DNA of 64,000 nucleotides from positions 310,001 through 374,000 of the forward strand of contig CAWIEX010000011.1 in the NCBI GenBank assembly GCA_963835295.1. Reading direction: 5' to 3'. The DNA is from JAOPZW01 sp963835295. GTDB lineage: Bacteria; Actinomycetota; Thermoleophilia; Solirubrobacterales; Solirubrobacteraceae. Below the pieces are notes generated by a model. It worked only from the letters and a program-made list of their open reading frames with translations, did no database searches and was not told the origin of the DNA. Below are positions 1 to 7,597 of this stretch, piece by piece (position 1 is the first letter of the stretch; every line of letters begins with the position of its first letter). A program made the translations under genes and the position numbers.

Positions 1-1048
1 CGACGAACAGCGAGGCCTTGACGAGCCCGTCGCCGACGACGAAGGCGGCGACGCCGGCGAGCGCGGCGTGGCTGAGCAGCGCGATGCCGCACAGCAGGAT
101 GCCCATGTGGGCGACCGTGGCGAAGGCGGCGAGCCGCTTGAGATGGCGCTGGGCGGCGCACATCACTGCGCCGAGCAGCGCCGTCACCAGCCCGAGGATG
201 AGCAGCGTGTCGCGCAGCGCGTCGGCGTGCGGCCCCAGCGGCCCGGCGAACGCGGCCCAATACACGCGCGCCACGCCGTACAGGCCGAGCTCGCTCATCG
301 CGCCGGCGAAGAGCAGGCAGATCGACGTCGGCGCCACGGCGTAGGCGTCGGCCATCCAGAAGTGGAAGGGGACGATCGCGGCCTTGACGAAGAACCCGCA
401 GGTCACCAGGGCGAAGGCGACGGCCACGAGCGCGTCGGGCGAGCGGCTGCCCAGGGCGGCGCCGATCTGCGCGAGGTTCAGCGCGCCCGTGCGCCCGTAG
501 ACCAGGGCGATGCCGAAGAGCAGCATCAGCGACCCGACCGAGTTCGTGACCGCGAAGCTCAGCGAGCCCTCCACCGGCGAGCGCGCCTCGACGCGGAAGC
601 CCGCGAGGGCGTACGCGCTCACGCTCATGAGCTCGAAGAAGACGAACGCCGTGAAGAGATCGCCTGACAGGCAGAAGCCGACCATCCCGGCCAGGAAGGT
701 GAGCACCAGCGCGTGGAACAGGTGCCCGGCCGTGTCGACCTGATGCCAGGCGACGAGCAGGCCCGCGACGGTGAGCAGCGCCGCGAACCCGGCGAGGCCG
801 GCGGCCAGCGTATCGGCATACAGGTCGATGCCCAGGGCGACGCCGCCGCGCGGACGCCAGCCGCCCAGCCACGCGACGATCGCGCGGTCCGAGGAGCGGC
901 TGACCAGCGCCAGGGACAGCCCCGCGGTGGCGGCGGCAGCCAGCAGCGCGACGACGTCGGCCACCCTGCGCGCCCGCAGCGACGTCGTTCCCGCGAGCAG
1001 CGCCGCGGCGAGCAGCGGGACGACGACGGCGAGGCTGGCGAGCGCCAT
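1..1048 (-). CDS. mrpD: Mrp/Mnh antiporter subunit D (MrpD-like), C-terminus beyond window
   Basis: Proton-translocating membrane subunit of a multisubunit Na+(K+)/H+ antiporter, in the NuoL/M/N family. The frame starts MALASLAVVVPLLAAALLAG and alternates hydrophobic helices. The segment FFELMSVSAYALAGF carries the conserved membrane glutamate of MrpD/NuoN-type channels, followed by SFAVTNSVGSLMLLFG. The start overlaps the mrpC stop as TGATG, which indicates translational coupling. About 349 residues lie inside the window and no stop is reached, so the C-terminal end is cut by the window edge. Family membership is clear; the choice of D over another NuoL-like subunit rests on operon position right after mrpC. 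Confidence 0.85.
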   Translation of the reverse strand, partial: MALASLAVVVPLLAAALLAGTTSLRARRVADVVALLAAAATAGLSLALVSRSSDRAIVAWLGGWRPRGGVALGIDLYADTLAAGLAGFAALLTVAGLLVAWHQVDTAGHLFHALVLTFLAGMVGFCLSGDLFTAFVFFELMSVSAYALAGFRVEARSPVEGSLSFAVTNSVGSLMLLFGIALVYGRTGALNLAQIGAALGSRSPDALVAVAFALVTCGFFVKAAIVPFHFWMADAYAVAPTSICLLFAGAMSELGLYGVARVYWAAFAGPLGPHADALRDTLLILGLVTALLGAVMCAAQRHLKRLAAFATVAHMGILLCGIALLSHAALAGVAAFVVGDGLVKASLFV

Positions 1049-1392
1049 CAGCCCCGCAGCGCGTTGAGCTCGTCGGGGTCGACGGACCCGAAGCGCTTGT
1101 GGGCCTGCACCGCCAGCGCGAGCAGCAGCGCGCTGACCGTGGCGCCGACGACGACGTCGGTGAGCGTCAGCGCCTGCACGACCGGATCGACGACCGGCGT
1201 GGAGCTCGGGATGTCGCCGAAGATCGGCGCCTGCCCGCCCTTGCGATAGCCGATGCCGAGCAGCAGCACGTAGGTCGAGGCCTGCGCCACCGACAGGCAC
1301 ATCACGAGGTGCACGAGGTGGCGGCTGGTGACGACGCCGTAGATGCCGACGACGAAGAGCCACACCGCGACGAGGTAGGCGAGCAGGCTCAC
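1048..1392 (-). CDS. mrpC: Mrp/Mnh antiporter subunit C
   Basis: Small NuoK-like membrane subunit (114 aa, a normal length for MrpC). Three hydrophobic helices are visible: an N-terminal LLAYLVAVWLFVVGIYG, then LVMCLSVAQASTYVLLLGIG, and a third after the typical loop with PVVDPVVQALTLTDVVVG. That PVVQALTLTDVVVG stretch is the strongest family signature. The gene sits between mrpB and mrpD and overlaps both by a few bases, as in other mrp operons. It contributes to the membrane arm of a cation/proton antiporter used in pH and sodium homeostasis. Start ATG at 1392 overlaps the mrpB stop. Confidence 0.92.
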   Translation of the reverse strand: MSLLAYLVAVWLFVVGIYGVVTSRHLVHLVMCLSVAQASTYVLLLGIGYRKGGQAPIFGDIPSSTPVVDPVVQALTLTDVVVGATVSALLLALAVQAHKRFGSVDPDELNALRG

Positions 1393-1820
1393 TCGGGGTC
1401 CTCCAGCAGCGCCTGCTCGAGGAACTCGGCGAAGACGAGGGCCACGGCGCCCGCGACCTCGAGCCCGACGGCGACGTTGCCGACCGGGATCGTCCCCGCC
1501 GAGAGCAGCATCCCCGCCGTCCCCAGCGCCAGGAAGTTCTTCAGCAGCGTCCCGGCCGCGATCAGGCCCGCCAGAGCGAGGGCCAGGAAGCCGGCGGCGC
1601 CGAGCGCCTCGGTCCCCTCGAGCAGGGTGATCGAGCCGACCCGCCGCGGGGGCAGGCCCTGGCCGCCGGCGTAGGCCAGCAGCAGCGCGCCGGCCACGAC
1701 GACGCCGCCCGAGAAGCCGCCTCCCGGGGTGAGGTGCCCGTGGGCGACGACGTAGGCCCCGATGACCATGACGGGGCCGACCAGCGCCGCGCCCAGGGCG
1801 CGCGCCGCGAAGCTCGGCAC
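1389..1820 (-). CDS. mrpB: Mrp/Mnh antiporter subunit B (MnhB domain), possibly frameshifted from the upstream domain
   Basis: MnhB membrane subunit. The domain begins near FAARALGAALVGPVMVIGAY and contains the signature HGHLTPGGGFSGGVVVAGA, then further helices up to FAEFLEQALLEDPE. I start it at GTG 1820 (VPSFAARALG), which gives 143 aa. An in-frame GTG at 1892 exists but lies inside the preceding MbhE-like domain. The upstream MbhE-like reading frame runs through this start without a stop, and one extra base in the GGGGCCCC run at 1831-1838 would fuse both domains into one protein, as often seen in this family. Either a sequencing error, a real frameshift or two overlapping genes is possible. 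Confidence 0.8.
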   Translation of the reverse strand: MPSFAARALGAALVGPVMVIGAYVVAHGHLTPGGGFSGGVVVAGALLLAYAGGQGLPPRRVGSITLLEGTEALGAAGFLALALAGLIAAGTLLKNFLALGTAGMLLSAGTIPVGNVAVGLEVAGAVALVFAEFLEQALLEDPE

Positions 1821-1833
1821 GGGCCGCGCCGGG

Positions 1834-2128
1834 GCCCCTCGCCTTCCTCGCGCTCGCTGCGCAGGACGCGCAGCAGCGCCGCGCACCCGCACACCGCGGC
1901 GAAGAGGATCATCTCCTCGCCCAGCGTGTCGAAGGCGCGGTAGTCGAAGACCGTCGCGGCCACCAGCTGGCCGGTGTGGCGCTCGCCCGGCACGACCTTT
2001 GCGAGCACGTCGCCGTATGGGCCCGGGTAGTGGCCGAAGGGCTCAAGGCCCGTGACGGCCACGACGAGCACGGCGCCGAGCACGCCCAGGGCGGCGAGCG
2101 CCACCAAGCTGCGCATCGGCTGCGTCAT
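1834..2128 (-). CDS. MbhE-like domain of the Mrp antiporter, reading frame lost at 3' end
   Basis: Corresponds to the small membrane domain that in canonical systems forms the C-terminal part of MrpA (MbhE type). Start ATG 2128 overlaps the stop of the preceding MbhD-like gene. The segment DYRAFDTLGEEMILFAAVCG is the recognisable motif, followed by ALLRVLRSEREEGEGP. After that point the frame has no stop for about 90 more codons and reads low-complexity residues, while the MnhB domain continues in another frame. The coordinate given for the 3' end is where homology-like sequence stops, not a stop codon. Most likely this and mrpB are one polypeptide. Confidence 0.65.
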
Positions 2129-2364
2129 CCGTCGTGCTCCCGGATCTTGGCCATCGCCAGGAGGACGAGGACCGGCAGGACGATCGCCACGATGGCGATC
2201 TGCGAGAGCGCCACGTCGGGCGCCTGCACCGCGAGGAAGAGCGCGGCCAGCCCAAGCCCGAAGATCCCCGTCACGGCCGCCTGGCGCAGCGGGTCGCGGG
2301 TGGCGACGACGAGGGTCCCGAGCAGGGCAACCGCCACGAGGCACGTCGCCTGCAGGAAGGTCAT
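2125..2364 (-). CDS. MbhD-like subunit of the Mrp antiporter
   Basis: A 79-residue membrane protein matching the MbhD domain (DUF4040 type), which in long MrpA proteins is part of the C-terminal region. Key segment: LALFLAVQAPD-type sequence read here as ALFLAVQAPDVALSQIAIVA, then LPVLVLLAMAKIREHDG. It overlaps mrpG upstream and the MbhE-like gene downstream by ATGA junctions. Having MbhD and MbhE as free-standing genes between mrpG and mrpB is the arrangement seen in the Mbh/Mrp group 2-like operons. A full-length NuoL-type MrpA is not in the window. Confidence 0.82.
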   Translation of the reverse strand: MTFLQATCLVAVALLGTLVVATRDPLRQAAVTGIFGLGLAALFLAVQAPDVALSQIAIVAIVLPVLVLLAMAKIREHDG

Positions 2365-2636
2365 CTCTGCCGCCGCTCCGCGCGCGTGTGGATCGCCCGC
2401 GCGGTGGCATGGCTGAGCACCGGCCCCGTCGCCGCGAGGAAGCCGGCGACGAGCACGGCCTTGACGCCGATCAGCGAGGCGCCGTCGCGCACGAGGACGG
2501 CGGCCGCGACGAGCACCACCCCGAGGATGGAAGCCGACGCGTAGTGCAGGCGCGCGAGCGCGCCCCGCCCGACGAGCACGCCGAGGCACGAGAAGGCGAG
2601 CGCGACGACGGCGGCGATGACCAGCACGGCACTCAC
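2361..2636 (-). CDS. mrpG: Mrp/Mnh antiporter subunit G
   Basis: Small membrane subunit (91 aa from GTG 2636). Family signature: FSCLGVLVGRGALARLHYAS, with the G-x-L-x-R-L-H-Y core of MnhG/PhaG proteins, followed by two hydrophobic helices. The GTGA start overlaps the mrpF stop, and the stop overlaps the start of the MbhD-like gene, so the operon is tightly coupled. It is required for assembly of the antiporter in studied systems; its exact role in ion transfer is not settled. Confidence 0.88.
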   Translation of the reverse strand: MSAVLVIAAVVALAFSCLGVLVGRGALARLHYASASILGVVLVAAAVLVRDGASLIGVKAVLVAGFLAATGPVLSHATARAIHTRAERRQR

Positions 2637-2884
2637 GACGCGCGCTCCAGGAGCACCGCATAGGCCAGCGACCCCGCGAAGGCGCCGACGGCGAGGACGA
2701 CCGCGAGGTCGCCGAAGATCTGCCGGCCCAGGCCCTCGGCCATGAGCAGCAGCGCCACCGTGACGAGCACCGAGGCCAGCTCGAGCGCGACCAGGCCGTC
2801 GTCGGGCGTCCCGAACGCCGCGACCGCCGCCAGCGGCACGAGCAGCGCGACGAGCACGGCCGCGCTGACGAGCCACAGGCTCAT
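2633..2884 (-). CDS. mrpF: Mrp/Mnh antiporter subunit F
   Basis: Small three-helix subunit, 83 aa, starting MSLWLVSAAVLVALLVPLAA. The pattern of an N-terminal helix, a short polar turn (FGTPDDGLVALELAS) and a helix ending near MAEGLGRQIFGDLA fits MnhF/MrpF, though the usual arginine-aspartate motif is weak here, so the call also leans on position between mrpE and mrpG. ATG 2884 overlaps the mrpE stop codon. Confidence 0.78.
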   Translation of the reverse strand: MSLWLVSAAVLVALLVPLAAVAAFGTPDDGLVALELASVLVTVALLLMAEGLGRQIFGDLAVVLAVGAFAGSLAYAVLLERAS

Positions 2885-3354
2885 CCGTCGTCCCCCACGA
2901 GCTCGTGGCGGACGAGGACGCCGCGCTCGGCGTCGATCTCCACGACGATGACGTTCGGGGCCAGCGAGCCGCCCGCCACGGCCAGCGCGCGCCGGGCCGC
3001 CGAGCGCGGGTCCTCGCCGGTGGCCTCGAACGGCTCCTCGAGGATCCGACCGGCGGGCCGCGAGGGCAGCGCCCGCGCGAGGGCCCAGAGATCGCGTGGC
3101 CAGCGGCCGACGGGCCGTAGCGCCTCGAGCACCCAGCGCGGCCGCGGGCGCAGGACGGCGTCGCGCTGCGCTTGCACGAGGACCGCCGCCGTCGCGCCGA
3201 GCGCGCCGACGGCCACGGCGGCCACGACCTCCTCGAGCCGCCGCGAGTCCGCGAGCGCCAGCCACAGGACGGTGAGGACGACCCACCAGCACAGCCACGC
3301 GCGCCGTGCGCCGGCGGCGCCACCCCCGCCGCGCGGTCCGTGATCCTCCGACAT
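2881..3354 (-). CDS. mrpE: Mrp/Mnh antiporter subunit E, first gene of the operon
   Basis: MnhE-type protein, 157 aa from ATG 3354 (MSEDHGPRGG). Two N-terminal hydrophobic segments (WLCWWVVLTVLWLALAD and VVAAVAVGALGATAAVLV) precede a cytosolic domain with GGSLAPNVIVVEIDAERGVLVRHELV, which matches the C-terminal MnhE strand pattern (SPxTxVVDIDxExGxxLVHxL). It is the first gene of the minus-strand operon. Its start codon shares bases with an ATG on the opposite strand, so the divergent promoters for this operon and udgX must overlap closely. Confidence 0.82.
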   Translation of the reverse strand: MSEDHGPRGGGGAAGARRAWLCWWVVLTVLWLALADSRRLEEVVAAVAVGALGATAAVLVQAQRDAVLRPRPRWVLEALRPVGRWPRDLWALARALPSRPAGRILEEPFEATGEDPRSAARRALAVAGGSLAPNVIVVEIDAERGVLVRHELVGDDG

Positions 3355-3406
3355 GGCGCCCGGGGTACCCGCTGGGACCGAGCTCGATCCGGGTACGACG
3401 CTCGCC

Positions 3407-4048
3407 GTGAGCACGAAGGACGCCCGCGGAGACGCCACGCCGTTCCTGCCCGAGCGCAAGAGCCTGAAGTCGCTGCGCGAGGCGGCGGCCCACTGCCGGG
3501 GCTGTCACCTCTACGCACCCGCGACGCAGACGGTGTTCTCCGACGGTCCCAAGCGCGCGCGGGTCATGATGGTCGGCGAGATGCCCGGCGACCGCGAGGA
3601 CCGCGCCGGCAAGGTCTTCGTCGGGCCGGCGGGCCGCGAGCTCGACAAGGCCCTCGAGGCGGTCGGCATCGACCGGGCCGACGTCTACATCACCAACGTC
3701 GTCAAGCACTTCAAGTTCGAGGAGCGCGGCAAGCGCCGCATCCATCAGAAGCCGGGCAAGCGCGAGGTCGACGCCTGCATGCCGTGGCTGCGAGCCGAGC
3801 TCGACGTGGTCAAGCCGACCGCCCTCCTCCTGCTCGGCGCCACGGCGGGCAAGGCGCTGCTCGGCGAGAGCTTCAAGCTCACGCAGTCGCGGGGCCAGAG
3901 CCTCGAGGCCGACCTGGCCGAGCTCGTGGTGGCCACCATCCACCCGTCGGCGATCCTGCGCGCCCGCGACGACGCGTCGCGCCAGGCCCAGCGCGAGTCG
4001 TTCACCGCTGACCTGCGCGTGGTCGCGGAGATCGTGGCGCCGCGCTGA
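3407..4048 (+). CDS. udgX: UdgX-type uracil-DNA glycosylase
   Basis: Family 4-like uracil-DNA glycosylase of the UdgX subfamily, which in Mycobacterium smegmatis forms a covalent adduct with uracil in DNA through the histidine of a KRRIH loop. That loop is present (K109-H113 in GKRRIHQKPGK). Other motifs: CRGCHLY (C30, C33, iron-sulfur ligands), GEMPGDREDRAGKVFVGPAG (uracil pocket), VKHFKF, C124 and HPSAIL (179-184). GTG 3407 gives 213 aa, close to the family's usual size; an ATG at 3353 would overlap the divergent mrpE start and add 18 atypical residues. Role: uracil excision or capture in DNA repair. Confidence 0.93.
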   Translation: MSTKDARGDATPFLPERKSLKSLREAAAHCRGCHLYAPATQTVFSDGPKRARVMMVGEMPGDREDRAGKVFVGPAGRELDKALEAVGIDRADVYITNVVKHFKFEERGKRRIHQKPGKREVDACMPWLRAELDVVKPTALLLLGATAGKALLGESFKLTQSRGQSLEADLAELVVATIHPSAILRARDDASRQAQRESFTADLRVVAEIVAPR

Positions 4049-4076
4049 GGCCCAGGTCAGTGCGAGGCGGCGGCGG

Positions 4077-4529
4077 TCATGGTGTGCTGACGTCGATCAG
4101 GACGAGCTCGCGACCGGCGTGGAGCTCTTCGACGAGCTCGTCGGCGGTCTCACGGTTGAACTCGGAACGCTGCAGGAGGTGGCGCACCTCCCGATCGCCG
4201 GCGATCCGCGCATGCTCGGCGTGGTCGCCGAAGGTCACGATCGCGTCGGCGTCCACGTTGCCGAAGGAGCCCTTGCGCATCCGGTCGGCCTCGCCCGCGA
4301 AGCTGCCCTCTCCCCGCCAACGGCGCAGCGGCGTGCCCGCGAAACGGCCCACCGCCGCGTCGGGCGGGACGGGCTTGGCGAAGCCGCCCGCGATCTCCTG
4401 GCGACGGTCATGCAGCGTCGATCCGACGACCATGCGGATCTCGCGGCCGGCCCTGCCGGTGGTCAGGAGCTCGTGAACGGCGTCGCGCGCCGCTCCGGAG
4501 TCTGCGTACGCCTTGCACAAGGTGGGCAT
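4077..4529 (-). CDS. Uncharacterised 150-aa protein, divergent from MarR regulator
   Basis: I do not recognise this family with certainty. Start ATG 4529 has a strong AGGAGG six bases upstream. The protein begins MPTLCKAYADSGAARDAVHE and has a soluble, mixed alpha/beta look, with AARDAVHELLTTGRAGREIR near the N-terminus, a basic glycine-rich middle (RRWRGEGSFAG) and an acidic C-terminal half (NRETADELVEELHAGRELVLIDV). The N-terminal layout recalls YflT-type general-stress domains, but this is a weak resemblance. A 26-bp palindrome lies 20 bp upstream of the start, between this gene and a MarR gene, so it is probably the target of that regulator. Confidence 0.7.
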   Translation of the reverse strand: MPTLCKAYADSGAARDAVHELLTTGRAGREIRMVVGSTLHDRRQEIAGGFAKPVPPDAAVGRFAGTPLRRWRGEGSFAGEADRMRKGSFGNVDADAIVTFGDHAEHARIAGDREVRHLLQRSEFNRETADELVEELHAGRELVLIDVSTP

Positions 4530-4548
4530 GGATGACCTCCTGCTGAAT

Positions 4549-4574
4549 ATCGTGTTACGATATCGTATCACGAT
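4549..4574. promoter_or_regulatory. 26-bp palindromic operator between MarR gene and its divergent neighbour
   Basis: Half sites ATCGTGTTACGAT and ATCGTATCACGAT abut to form a palindrome with one mismatched pair; the central 12 bp TACGATATCGTA is perfect. It is the only AT-rich patch in the neighbourhood and lies 20 bp before the ATG at 4529 and 69 bp before the MarR start at 4643. MarR dimers bind such palindromes in the divergent intergenic region, so repression of both genes is the natural reading. Confidence 0.75.
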
Positions 4575-4642
4575 GGCCGTGTGCCGCCACTTCTCCCGGG
4601 CTCTTGGCGCCCCGCGAGCCCCGAACGCAAGAATGTGCCGCG

Positions 4643-5140
4643 ATGACGCCCAGCCCGACCGACGAGGACTACCGCCGTCTGCTGGCACTGCGCACGGATC
4701 TGCGGCGCTTTCTGCGCTGGAGCGAGCAGCACGCCCACGCCGCTGGCCTCACCCCCGCCCAGCATCAGCTCCTGCTGGCGATCCGCGGTCATGACGACCC
4801 GTCCGGACCGACCGTCGGAGACGTCGCCGACCACCTGCTGCTGCGACATCACAGCGCCGTCGGCCTCGTCGACCGCGCCGTGGCCGCCGGGCTGCTCGAG
4901 CGCACCGAGGACGCCGCGAACCACAGCGTCGTCCGTCTCCGGCTCACCGCCCGCGGCGCCGAGAAGCTCGAAGGCCTCAGCGAGCAGCATCTCGAGGAGC
5001 TGCGCCACCTCGCTCCCACCATGCACGCCCTCTGGCAGGCGCTCGAGGACGAGCGCGCCGACGGCGGCGATCCAGCCCCGCACCCCGCCTCGCCCCAATC
5101 GGGTGCTCCCGCTCGTGCGCCCCGTGCCAGGCAGCGGTGA
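4643..5140 (+). CDS. MarR-family transcriptional regulator
   Basis: Winged-helix regulator, 165 aa from ATG 4643. Visible elements: dimerisation helix with LRTDLRRFLRWSEQHAHAAG, helix-turn-helix GDVADHLLLRHHSAVGLVDR and wing RTEDAANHSVVRLRLTARG, which follow the MarR order. The C-terminal 30 residues are proline/alanine-rich and probably disordered. It is transcribed away from the gene at 4077-4529, with a palindrome in between, the usual arrangement for a self-regulated MarR switch. The ligand cannot be read from sequence. Confidence 0.88.
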   Translation: MTPSPTDEDYRRLLALRTDLRRFLRWSEQHAHAAGLTPAQHQLLLAIRGHDDPSGPTVGDVADHLLLRHHSAVGLVDRAVAAGLLERTEDAANHSVVRLRLTARGAEKLEGLSEQHLEELRHLAPTMHALWQALEDERADGGDPAPHPASPQSGAPARAPRARQR

Positions 5141-5148
5141 GCGAGCGC

Positions 5149-5328
5149 CGCTCATCGACGACTACGGGCTGATCGCCGACGGGCGCTCGTGGAGCGCGCA
5201 GCGAGGGAGTGGCGCCTGCCCGACCGCGGGACTGGGCGTGGCGCGACGAGCCGCACCATTTCACCCAGGCGCTGACGCACTTCTCGCACGTCCAGGCGGC
5301 GCTGGCGCTGGAGCGGTCAGCGTGCTGA
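5149..5328 (+). pseudogene. Remnant of a GH15-type glucoamylase, middle deleted
   Basis: Two short pieces look like the two ends of a glycoside hydrolase family 15 protein. APLIDDYGLIADGRSWSA (about 5146-5199) resembles the GH15 N-terminal PIxDYGLIGDxRTxAL. In another frame, HFTQALTHFSHVQAALALER (ending TGA at 5328) resembles the C-terminal GNFPQAFSHLALINAA-type stretch. Some 500 residues expected between them are missing. The call rests on short motifs only, so it is tentative. Confidence 0.42.
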
Positions 5329-5386
5329 CGCAAGTCCCACGGCGGGTCGGGCATGGCCATGGCGGGTCGGGGGGTAGCGCGAGGGC

Positions 5387-7170
5387 ATGAGCACTCCGAA
5401 CGTGTCGGTCTTCATGCTCGAGCGCCTGAAGGCGTGGGGCGTCGGGCGGGTCTATGGCTATCCGGGCGATGGCACCAACGGTCTGAACCTCGCCTTCCAC
5501 GAGGTCGGCGAGGAGCTCGAGTTCGTGCAGGTGCGCCACGAGGAGATCGCGTCGTTCGCCGCTTGCGCGCATGCCAAGCTCACGGGCGAGGTCGGCGTCT
5601 GCATGGCCACCTCGGCCCCGGGGCCATCCACCTGCTCAACGGCCTCTACGACGCCAAGCTCGACAACGCCCCCGTCGTCGCCATCGTCGGCCAGCAGAAG
5701 CGCATGTCGCTGGGGGGCGACTTCCAGCAGGAGGTCGACCTGCGCTCGCTCTACAAGGACGTGGCGGCCGCGTACCTGGCCGAGGTCAACGACCCCCGTC
5801 AGGCCGCGCACGTGGTCGACCGCGCGGTGCGGATCGCCCTGTCGCACCGGACGGTGACCGCGATCATCGTCCCCTCCGACGTCCAGGAGCTTCCCTACGA
5901 GGAGCCCCCGCGCGCGCATGGCGCCCTGTACGCGGGGCCGCCCGCCTATCACGCCCCGGCGATCCGGCCCGGCGACGAGGATCTGCGGCGCGCCGCCGAG
6001 GTCCTCAACGCGGGCGGCAAGGTGGCGATGCTCGTCGGCCAGGGCGCCAAGGGCGCCGCCGACGAGGTGATCGAGGTGGCCGACCTCCTCGGCGCCGGCA
6101 TCGCCAAGGCGCTCAACGGCCGGGCCGCCGTGCCCGACGACCTCGCCTTCGTGACCGGCTCGATCGGGCTCCTGGGGACCAAGCCCTCCGACGACATGAT
6201 GGAGGGCTGCGACACGCTGCTCATGGTCGGCACGGCGTTCCCCTACTCCGAGTGGCTGCCCGAGCCCGGCCAGGCGCGCGGCGTGCAGATCGACATCGAC
6301 GCCCGCAAGCTCGGCATCCGCTACCCGGTCGAGGTCGCCATGGTCGGCGACGCGGCCGAGACGCTGCGCGCGCTCATCCCCCAGCTGCGGCGCAAGGAGG
6401 ACCGCTCCTGGCGCGAGGAGATCGAGGCCGGGGTGGAGCGCTGGTGGCGCCTGCTCGACGAGCGCGCCCACGTGGAGGCCGATCCGATCAACCCGCAGCT
6501 CGTCTTCCACGAGCTCTCCGAGCGCCTGCCCGACCGCGCCATCGTGCTCGCCGACTCGGGCTCGGCGACGAACTGGTTCGCGCGCCACCTGCGCCTGCGA
6601 CGCGGCATGGACACCGCGCTCAGCGGCACGCTGGCCACGATGTGCCCGGCCGTCCCCTACGCGCTGGCGGCCAAGCTCGCCTTCCCGCAGCGCCCGGTGA
6701 TCGCGTGCCTGGGCGACGGCGCCATGCAGATGCTCGGCATCAACGGGCTCATCGATCTCGCGCACTACCAGGACCGCTGGAGCGGCCCGCTCGTCGTCGT
6801 CGTGCTCAACAACGGCGACCTCAACCAGGTCACCTGGGAGCAGCGCGTGCTGGCCGGCGACGCGAAGATGGAGACGACGCAGGACCTGCCGCCCTTCGAC
6901 TTCGCCGCCTACGCGCGCCAGCTCGGCCTCGAGGGCATTCGCGTCGAGGCGCCGGGCGAGGTGGGCCCGGCGTGGGATCGCGCGCTCGCGGCCGAGGCGC
7001 CTGTCGTGCTCGACGTCGTGACCGACCCCGAGGTGCCGCCGCTGCCACCGCACATCCGCATGGAGCACGCTCAGGGCTTCGCCCGCGCGCTGCTGCACGG
7101 CGACCCCGACAGCGCCCACGTCGTCCGCCAGTCGCTGCGCGAGAAGCTCAAGGACCTGGTCACGCGCTGA
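5387..7170 (+). CDS. TPP-dependent pyruvate oxidase/acetolactate synthase-like enzyme, one frameshift
   Basis: Thiamine-diphosphate enzyme close to pyruvate:quinone oxidoreductase (PoxB) in layout. The N-terminal Pyr domain contains GVGRVYGYPGDGTNGL and RHEEIASFAACAHAKLTGE, including the catalytic glutamate. The central domain contains GGKVAMLVGQGAKGAADE, and the C-terminal PP domain contains the metal/TPP motif (CLGDGAMQML to LNNGDLNQ). The first 75 codons are in one frame (from ATG 5387) and the rest in another; the break is at about 5613-5620, where TCGGCCCCGGGGCC would read correctly as a GPGAIHLLNGL motif with one extra G. No flavin role can be proven. It sits in a lactate/pyruvate-like context with the FAD/Fe-S dehydrogenase downstream. 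Confidence 0.82.
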
Positions 7171-7173
7171 GCG

Positions 7174-7596
7174 ATGGGGGTCATCGACGGCATCGAGGCC
7201 GAGGCGCGCAAGATCGCGACCGACGGGCCCGAGTCCGACGGGACGCTCGAATGGGCGGACACGACGATCGTGCTCGCCCGCGTCCGCGCGAGCGGCGAGG
7301 CCGGCGTCGGCTACACCTACGCCGACCGCTCCGTGGCAGCCCTCATCGAGGGCAGGCTCGGGCCGGTGATCAAGGGGCGTGGCCCGACGGCGACCGCCGC
7401 GTGCTGGGCCGCGCGGGCCGGCGCCGGGGCCGTGAAGATCAAGGTCGGGCGCGAGCCACGGCGCGACATCGAGCGCCTCGAGCACTTCCACGACCACGTC
7501 CGCGTCGAGGACGAGGTCTTCGCCGCCGCGCCGCGCCCCCACGACGGGCTGCCGGAGCCACCCGATCGCCCCGGCCTGGGGCGGGAGCCGCGCTGA
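7174..7596 (+). pseudogene. Internally deleted enolase-superfamily (mandelate racemase-like) gene
   Basis: Encodes 140 aa, against about 360-380 for the family. The N-terminal capping domain is recognisable (TDGPESDGTLEWADTTIVLA, then GVGYTYADRSVAALIEGRLG). A short piece AVKIKVGREPRRDIER matches the barrel strand carrying the KxK-type catalytic lysines. It then jumps to the family's C-terminal tail HFHDHVRVEDEVFAAAPRPHDG. The metal-binding D-E-E barrel strands are absent, so the product cannot be a working enolase-superfamily enzyme. The reading frame is kept across both deletions, so a short protein could still be made. It lies between the TPP enzyme and the FAD/Fe-S dehydrogenase with a few bases on each side. 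Confidence 0.68.
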
Positions 7597-7597
7597 C

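Noticed and set aside
5339..5378. Short direct repeat GGCGGGTCGG on both sides of GGCCATGG
   Set aside because: Only 10 bp and G-rich; no sign of mobility or regulation.
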